Assembly: GCA_039815505.1 (NCBI GenBank)
Contig: JBCBZE010000071.1
Location: forward strand, 1 to 11,963
Length of the DNA stretch: 11,963 nt
Direction of reading: 5' to 3'
DNA from: CANLWN01 sp039815505
GTDB lineage: Bacteria; Bacteroidota; Bacteroidia; Flavobacteriales; Flavobacteriaceae
The notes under the pieces were generated by a model. The model saw nothing but the letters and a program-made list of their open reading frames with translations. It searched no databases and was not told the origin of the DNA. Shown here piece after piece: positions 6,571 through 11,963 of this stretch (positions are counted from its first letter, which is position 1; each line of letters begins with the position of its first letter). Made by a program: the position numbers and the translations under genes.

Positions 6571-9500
6571 ATGAAGCTAAAGAACTTATGTCTTGTCCTA
6601 CTCTTGGTCATAACAGGTGAGGCAATGGGGCAAGTGATTACCGGTATAGTAACTACGAATGACGGACCTCTACCCGGAGCTACGATCATAGTAAAGGGTA
6701 CGGAAATAGGAGTGGTGACCGATTTTGATGGGAAATACACACTTAACAAGGTGAATAACGGGGATATTTTGATTTTCTCTTATGTTGGTTACAAGGCTAA
6801 GGAGGTCACTTACGCTGGTCAGGACGAAATTAACGTGGAACTTTTTGAAGACTTGGTAAGTCTGGACGAAGTGGTTATTGTAACCTATGGGACCCAGAGG
6901 AATACTCCGGTCTCCGTGGTAAGCGCAGAGGCGTTAAGCGAATTTCCAACAACAGATATAGGTCAGGCATTACAAGGTAGGGCCGCTGGTGTAACCATTA
7001 CCAATGGTGGCTCGCCCGGGTCACAAACACTGGTTCAAATACGTGGTGTGAATACGTTTGGTGATGGGACTCCCCTTTTTGTTGTCGATGGGGTTTTTAC
7101 AAACAGCATCAATAGCCTTGATTTGGCAAGTGTTGAGAAAATTGATGTGCTAAAAGATGCAGCTTCGCTGGCCGTATATGGTTCCCGAGGCACCAACGGC
7201 GTTGTTTTAATAACTACTAAGAAAGGTAAGGTTGGAGACGCCTCTTTGACGTTGAACGTATCTTCGGGCATCCAGGAATTTAATAGACGATATGATGTAT
7301 TGAATACAGAGCAATATATTCAATTCCTAAGAGAAATCAATGCCTTGGCAGGGCAGAACGGGGGGCCGGATTTTCCTGTAGGGAGGATTAATAACGACCC
7401 TGCGTTTGATGGCGATGGTGTGGATACGGATTGGCAAGATGCTTATTTTAGACAAGCACCTACGTACAATATCAGCGCTAATATAAATGGGGGTAGTGAA
7501 AAAGCACGTTTTAATGTGGGCCTCTCACGGTTAGATCAAGAAGGCGTATTCATTGATACCGGTTTCACGAGGACCACGCTCAATGTAAATACGGATGCCA
7601 ACGTTGGCAAATGGCTTGAGGTTGGACAAACACTTTCCTTGGCATATAATGAAACTGTATCCCCTGAACAAGATGGAGGGAGAGACCCTTTTCAAAATAT
7701 AATCGGTCAGGCCCCTTATGTTCCGGTACGGACGGAAAACGGCCTTTTTGGGGGAACAAACTCACAAGATCTTAACGATTCCAGAAATCAAATTAGAATT
7801 CAATCTTCTCAAGATAACTTAACTCGATTTTCATCGGCCATAGGTAGTTTTTACGCAACTATCAATATAATCAACGGTCTTACCTACAGGTCGCAGTTTG
7901 GTCTAAACGCCAATCTGTTGTTACAGGACAGGGAGCGAAGGGCTTTCGCGGAAGATGGAGGAAGGTTTGCGAATCCTATTAATTTTATTGACAAGACCAG
8001 ACAAACCTTATCCCAAACTGTTTTTACCAATACCTTGGCTTTTGATCGTGATTTTGGAAAGCACTCTATAAATGCTTCCGCGGTATTGGAACAAACACGG
8101 GTTAGATTTGAGTCGGCTTCAATTTCTGATAATAATGAGGTTTCCTCAGAAATTCCGGAAGCTTTTTCACCGAATGCAAGGGCAACTTCCTTTTCGGTTC
8201 CGGAAAATTTGAATTCCTTTCTTTTTCTGGCCGGGTATGAGTTTGACAACCGATATTCCGTAAGTGGTTCGGGAAGACGTGATACCTCCTCAAGATTTTC
8301 TCCTGAAAACGCTTCCCAATGGTTCTTTTCTGGTGCAGTGGGGTGGGATATCTCCAATGAACCCTGGTTCAATGTAGAAGCGGTGAATAGTTTAAAGTTC
8401 CGGGCAAGTTATGGAGAGACCGGGAATAATAGAACGGGTAATGCCGTCAACCAATTTTTGCCCACATTGGGTTTAAACCTTCCTACTTCTTTGAATGATG
8501 AGACTTCTCCTGGTATCAGTCCAAATAATGCCGCAAATCCCGATCTGCGATGGGAAACGCAAATCAAGCAGAATTATGGATTAAGTTCCGCCTTCCTTTA
8601 CGATCAAATACAATTTAGCGTAGATTATTTCAAAAATCGTAGTGAAGACCTTTTGATACCTGTAGAGTTGCCTTCCTCCGCGGGTATCCCAGGGAATTCA
8701 CAAACCGGTTCCACCGTTATTAGGAACGTAGGTGTGGTAGATGTGGAAGGTGTGGAATTTACGGTAGGTTATAACGACTATAAGGGGAAGTTCAAATGGA
8801 ACTTTTGGGCCAACGTGACCCGATCCGAAAGTATTGTTGAGAGCCTGAGCGCATCTGGGGAGCCTATTGAAAGAGCGCGGTTAAACCCACCTTTTGCTTC
8901 GGCATTGAATAGACTGGCCGTTAATGAAGCTCCGTTCCACTTTTTTGGATTGGTAGCGGATGGGGTATTTTCCACCCAAGCGCAAATAGATGCTGAACTT
9001 CCCAATAATGCAGATGCCGCTGTGCCCGTGCAGCCAGGGGATGTAAGATTTCGTGATCTTAATGGAGATGGTCAAATAAGTTTGGAGGATCGGGATGTAA
9101 TAGGAAATCCTAATCCGGATTTTACCTATGCCATTAATTTAAGGGCAGAGTATAATGGTTGGGATTTTGATGTCCTCTTTAATGGGGTACAAGGTGTAGA
9201 TGTTCTAAACAGCAACATATTTTATCTGGAAGGTTTGGACAATGGATTAAACTATGGGACCCAAGTACTGCGAAGATGGCAAAATCCCGGAGATGTAACG
9301 GATATACCCAGATTTAGATTTGGTTCCAATATCAATAATGAGATATCTACTAGATACATAGAAGACGGTTCTTACTTGAGATTAAGAAATGTTACCGTGG
9401 GGTATACTTTCCCCAGTAGTCTAGTAAATAGGTCAGGGAAGGGCATTATTAAAAAGCTACGCTTTTACGTTCAAGGGCAAAACCTATTGACCTTTACCAA

Positions 9501-9630
9501 TTATACTGGATTAGATCCGGAAATAGCGCCTTTTTATAATGCTCAAGGTCTGGTCGATGGGTTGGGGATCGATAGAAGTGCACAACCCAGACCCATTACC
9601 GTATTAAGTGGAATTCAAGTAGAGTTTTAA
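6571..9630 (+). CDS. susC: SusC-type TonB-dependent outer-membrane transporter
   Basis: Outer-membrane barrel that imports oligosaccharides with energy from TonB-ExbBD, working with the SusD lid encoded next. From the ATG at 6571 it has 1019 residues, a normal SusC length. A signal peptide ends at A-M-G before Q21. A carboxypeptidase-regulatory-like domain follows (about 22-95: GxVTTxxGPLPGATIIVKGT, then G-VVTDFDGKY). The segment D-EVVIVTYGTQ at 99-108 is the family's conserved junction before the plug. The plug domain (about 112-220) carries LQGRAAGV, VQIRG, PLFVVDG, I-DVLKDAAS, YGSRGTNGV and ITTKKG. The rest is the barrel. It includes the conserved calcium-loop-like DLNGDGQISLED from D829, followed by IGNPNPDF, and ends in an aromatic F as outer-membrane barrels do. 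No STN (anti-sigma-signalling) extension is present, so control by the HTCS is expected. An upstream in-frame ATG (6532) would put 13 polar residues before the signal peptide and is unlikely. Confidence 0.96.
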   Translation: MKLKNLCLVLLLVITGEAMGQVITGIVTTNDGPLPGATIIVKGTEIGVVTDFDGKYTLNKVNNGDILIFSYVGYKAKEVTYAGQDEINVELFEDLVSLDEVVIVTYGTQRNTPVSVVSAEALSEFPTTDIGQALQGRAAGVTITNGGSPGSQTLVQIRGVNTFGDGTPLFVVDGVFTNSINSLDLASVEKIDVLKDAASLAVYGSRGTNGVVLITTKKGKVGDASLTLNVSSGIQEFNRRYDVLNTEQYIQFLREINALAGQNGGPDFPVGRINNDPAFDGDGVDTDWQDAYFRQAPTYNISANINGGSEKARFNVGLSRLDQEGVFIDTGFTRTTLNVNTDANVGKWLEVGQTLSLAYNETVSPEQDGGRDPFQNIIGQAPYVPVRTENGLFGGTNSQDLNDSRNQIRIQSSQDNLTRFSSAIGSFYATINIINGLTYRSQFGLNANLLLQDRERRAFAEDGGRFANPINFIDKTRQTLSQTVFTNTLAFDRDFGKHSINASAVLEQTRVRFESASISDNNEVSSEIPEAFSPNARATSFSVPENLNSFLFLAGYEFDNRYSVSGSGRRDTSSRFSPENASQWFFSGAVGWDISNEPWFNVEAVNSLKFRASYGETGNNRTGNAVNQFLPTLGLNLPTSLNDETSPGISPNNAANPDLRWETQIKQNYGLSSAFLYDQIQFSVDYFKNRSEDLLIPVELPSSAGIPGNSQTGSTVIRNVGVVDVEGVEFTVGYNDYKGKFKWNFWANVTRSESIVESLSASGEPIERARLNPPFASALNRLAVNEAPFHFFGLVADGVFSTQAQIDAELPNNADAAVPVQPGDVRFRDLNGDGQISLEDRDVIGNPNPDFTYAINLRAEYNGWDFDVLFNGVQGVDVLNSNIFYLEGLDNGLNYGTQVLRRWQNPGDVTDIPRFRFGSNINNEISTRYIEDGSYLRLRNVTVGYTFPSSLVNRSGKGIIKKLRFYVQGQNLLTFTNYTGLDPEIAPFYNAQGLVDGLGIDRSAQPRPITVLSGIQVEF

Positions 9631-9648
9631 AAATAAATTGTGAGAAAG

Positions 9649-11193
9649 ATGAAGAGAATCAGTAAATATTTCTTGAAGAGTACCGTATGTGTCTTCCTGT
9701 TTTTACATGTAGCATGTGATGAGAATGTCCCGGTAGAAAATACAAACGCGTTGAATCCTGAAATTTTCTTTGAATCCTTGAGTCAGGTAGAAGCTGCTGT
9801 CAATGCCAGTTACAATCAATTTCAGATTGTTTATCAGCGTAATGGGTATGTTTTTCCCGATGCCATGTCAGATGAAGTGGTTTCTAGTGGAGATCCAAAC
9901 TTTGCCCCTTTCAATAGGTTCGAATTTAACGCTACCCTCAGTAATATTGCAGAGTATTGGACCGCCTGTTTTAATGGAGTGGGGGCATGTAATTTTGTTA
10001 TAGGGAATGAAGAAAGAATGCGGATAAATGCTGCAACAAGTGATTTTTCGGAAGCGGATATTGATGATGCTCTTGGACAAGCCTATTATTTAAGGGCATT
10101 GTATTACTATCATTTAGTTAAACGCTTTGGTGGAGTGCCATTAAAATTGAATGTGGACACCGCATTGGAGGATACACCTAGATCCACGGCCGAACAGGTT
10201 TATGGCCAAATGATAGCGGATTTAATGTTATCCACACAGTTGACGTTTCCCAAAGGAACGACCGAAGTTGGAAGAGTAACACGTGAAGCGGCATATGCAC
10301 TTCTGGGAAAAATCTATCTGCATAGAGAAATGTACCCGGAGGCGCAACAGGCCTTCAATAATGTAACCAATCACAGCTTAATGCCTTTGGAAAACTATCG
10401 CGATAATTTTAGTGAATCCGGGGAGCACAATGATGAATCCATGTTTGAAGTGGGGTATAACGGTGAAGTTGGAACCGAGCAGGAGCGCTGGGCCCAAACG
10501 GGTATCGGAACATCTGAAGTCACCTTCCATTCCCAAGATTATACCGGATGGGCAAACGCACGACCTTCGGCCAAGGTCATTGCGGAGTTTGAGCAGGACG
10601 ATCCAAGGTTGAACACGGCGATACTTATAGACGGTACAAATACGTACGGACCGGGGGATGTGTTTCAATTTCCCTGCCCAGGATGTGTGGGAGGTCCGGT
10701 TTGGTATAAGTTTTCGCAATTATATGATAATCAGGATGTTTCCGAAAATAGCGGTGTTAATGTCAGGATTATGCGTTATGCGGACGTGGTGTTGATGCAA
10801 GCCGAAGTTGAATTGAACTTGGGGAATAACGAGGGAGCCATAGATTTTCTCAATCAGATAAGGGACAGAGTTGAAATGCCCAGGTATGGAACAGCGACTA
10901 TGGACGCTAGAGGTTTCCCCGTAAACACTTCGGAACAAATATTCAACGCTATTGTCCATGAAAGATTTGTGGAACTTAGCGGAGAACAACAAAGATTTGA
11001 TGATTTGGTAAGGTGGAATCTCGATGATCAGGAACTTTCAATTTTTCCTGATCAGAATTTTAATAATCCCGATGTATCCCAGCAAGCTGTCCGAGTTTAT
11101 GACCCAAATGTACATAGGGTCATGCCCATACCGCAAAATGAAATAGATAGTAACACTGCCATTGGGCCTGGTGACCAGAATCCTGGATACTAA
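9649..11193 (+). CDS. susD: SusD/RagB-family glycan-binding lipoprotein
   Basis: Surface lipoprotein that captures glycan and forms the hinged lid on SusC. It has 514 residues from the ATG at 9649. The signal peptide (MKRISKYFLK and a hydrophobic core) ends in the lipobox L-H-V-A-C, lipidated at Cys23, followed by acidic D-E-N. Family hallmarks are the early E-IFFESLSQVEAAVNASYNQ stretch, the TPR-like helix AYYLRALYYYHLVKRFGGVPL (145-165), REAAYALLGKIYLH, RYADVVLMQAEVELNLG, the ER-FVEL-GEQQRFDDLVRW segment and the C-terminal PIPQNEIDSN-QNPGY. A GTG at 9640 in the same frame is a possible start but only adds MRK. The gap of 18 bp from the susC stop means co-transcription. Unusual cysteines: a CPGC pair at 343-346 and C107/C114 in an ACFNGVGAC loop. 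Glycan specificity cannot be read from the sequence. Confidence 0.96.
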   Translation: MKRISKYFLKSTVCVFLFLHVACDENVPVENTNALNPEIFFESLSQVEAAVNASYNQFQIVYQRNGYVFPDAMSDEVVSSGDPNFAPFNRFEFNATLSNIAEYWTACFNGVGACNFVIGNEERMRINAATSDFSEADIDDALGQAYYLRALYYYHLVKRFGGVPLKLNVDTALEDTPRSTAEQVYGQMIADLMLSTQLTFPKGTTEVGRVTREAAYALLGKIYLHREMYPEAQQAFNNVTNHSLMPLENYRDNFSESGEHNDESMFEVGYNGEVGTEQERWAQTGIGTSEVTFHSQDYTGWANARPSAKVIAEFEQDDPRLNTAILIDGTNTYGPGDVFQFPCPGCVGGPVWYKFSQLYDNQDVSENSGVNVRIMRYADVVLMQAEVELNLGNNEGAIDFLNQIRDRVEMPRYGTATMDARGFPVNTSEQIFNAIVHERFVELSGEQQRFDDLVRWNLDDQELSIFPDQNFNNPDVSQQAVRVYDPNVHRVMPIPQNEIDSNTAIGPGDQNPGY

Positions 11194-11220
11194 GGCATTG
11201 AGTTAGTTAAGTTTAGTTCT

Positions 11221-11258
11221 AATGAGCGGAAATTTTGATTTTCGCTCATTTCCTTTTT
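11221..11258 (+). terminator. intrinsic terminator after susD
   Basis: AATGAGCGGAAA (11221-11232) pairs with TTTTCGCTCATT (11239-11250) to form a 12-bp stem with one G-T pair and a 6-nt loop. TCCTTTTT follows directly. It begins 28 nt past the susD stop. This would end the susCD transcript, or partly attenuate it before the FG-GAP gene. Confidence 0.82.
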
Positions 11259-11307
11259 AGTATTTTAGAATAGAATTTGTTTGAATGATGGGTTAAATGA
11301 AAAAAGT

Positions 11308-11963
11308 ATGTGGAGAAATCTCATAGTATTGGCGATGCTACTGTTTTTTGGCTGTAATAGCAATACCCCAAAAAAGGAAAAAACAGAAAATAGCAATGTA
11401 TTGGGGGAAGCGCGAATTTTCACTAAACTAACATCGCAAACTACTGGAATACAGTTTGAAAACAGACTGGTGGAAAATGATACGCTCAACTATTTTACCT
11501 ACCCATACCTATATATGGGTGGAGGCGTATCTGTAGGAGATATCAATAATGACGGTTTGAACGATCTTTTTTTTACCGGTAATATGGTTTCGAACAAATT
11601 ATACCTAAACAAGGGTAATTTAGAGTTCACAGATATTACCCTGAATTCGGGATTGGAAGGAGATAAAAGGTGGTATACCGGTACTACCATGGCCGATATC
11701 AATGGAGATGGACTATTGGATATTTATTGTGCCGTGGCCGGACAATCCGGGAACAAACAAAATCAGCTTTTTATCAATATGGGAGACAATACTTTTGAAG
11801 AGCAGGCTGTTACCTATGGTTTGAACGATGCCGGAAACAGCGTGGACGCCACCTTTTTCGATTTTGATAAGGACGGAGATTTAGATGTATATGTAGCCAA
11901 TTACCCCATTACCCCATTTGAGTACAATAGTTACCATTACAAAATGAGAATGGATCGAGTGAC
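11308..11963 (+). CDS. FG-GAP/VCBS-repeat lipoprotein (5' part only)
   Basis: The first 218 codons are visible; the gene continues past the right edge. A short signal (MWRNLIVLAMLLFFGC) places the lipidated cysteine at residue 16, followed by a polar Lys/Glu-rich linker, so the protein is probably surface- or outer-membrane-anchored. Three FG-GAP/VCBS calcium-loop repeats are visible: DINNDGLNDL from D78, DINGDGLLDI from D130 and DFDKDGDLDV from D185. Each follows a hydrophobic strand and is spaced as beta-propeller blades. By family knowledge such proteins are often about 1,100 residues with a C-terminal ASPIC/UnbV domain and frequently lie beside susCD in Flavobacteriia, but their role is poorly defined. 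The ATG at 11308 is the only nearby start in frame; ATGs at 11285, 11288 and 11297 are in other frames. The terminator at 11221-11258 separates it from susD, so it may have its own promoter, though I see no exact TAnnTTTG in the gap. Confidence 0.87.
   Translation, partial: MWRNLIVLAMLLFFGCNSNTPKKEKTENSNVLGEARIFTKLTSQTTGIQFENRLVENDTLNYFTYPYLYMGGGVSVGDINNDGLNDLFFTGNMVSNKLYLNKGNLEFTDITLNSGLEGDKRWYTGTTMADINGDGLLDIYCAVAGQSGNKQNQLFINMGDNTFEEQAVTYGLNDAGNSVDATFFDFDKDGDLDVYVANYPITPFEYNSYHYKMRMDRV

Noticed and set aside
7884..8372. Antisense open frame of 162 codons within susC
   Set aside because: The frame opposite carries unmistakable SusC sequence; the antisense product has no recognisable features.
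11246..11280. Promoter for the FG-GAP gene (TATTTTAG or TAGAATTTG)
   Set aside because: Neither matches TAnnTTTG with correct spacing; in an AT-rich gap such near-matches are expected by chance.
1..11963. Mobile elements, CRISPR arrays, tRNA or rRNA genes
   Set aside because: I saw no transposase, integrase, regular short repeat array, or recognisable RNA gene sequence anywhere in the window.

Overview
The window looks like part of a polysaccharide utilization locus (PUL) from a member of the Bacteroidota, most likely a marine Flavobacteriia. Three things point there: a SusC/SusD pair, a hybrid two-component system (HTCS) sensor-regulator, and FG-GAP and PKD/CBM-like surface lipoproteins. 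The DNA is AT-rich (sampled lines of the HTCS gene are about 32-38% GC), starts lack clear Shine-Dalgarno sequences, and one promoter matches the Bacteroidota TTTG / TAnnTTTG type exactly.

Layout from left to right. Positions 1-237 (minus strand) hold the first 79 codons of a secreted protein of unknown function that runs off the left edge. Positions 238-580 are non-coding, with its promoter and putative operators on the left and a long hairpin on the right. Positions 581-2035 (minus) encode a 484-residue lipoprotein with a PKD-like domain and two homologous CBM-like domains, probably a surface glycan-binding protein. Divergently transcribed from it is a full-length HTCS gene (2204-6325, plus). 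After a 245-bp gap come susC (6571-9630) and susD (9649-11193), only 18 bp apart. A strong intrinsic terminator (11221-11258) follows, and then the start of an FG-GAP/VCBS-repeat lipoprotein gene (11308 onward) that runs off the right edge.

How it would work, by family knowledge: SusD and the divergent lipoprotein bind a glycan at the cell surface. SusC imports oligosaccharides across the outer membrane using TonB energy. The HTCS senses a breakdown product in the periplasm and switches on the locus. No glycoside hydrolase is visible in the window, so the substrate cannot be read here. Domains like those of the lipoprotein are, from memory, often found in flavobacterial beta-glucan (laminarin) loci, but that is only a hint.

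The most interesting observation is regulatory. The 11-base motif WTGCWWCAWWT occurs as a direct repeat with exactly 21 bp spacing in front of three transcription units: the secreted gene at the left edge, the HTCS gene and susCD. In all three it points toward the gene. It is a good candidate for the DNA site of the HTCS AraC-type domain and ties the left-edge gene into the same regulon.
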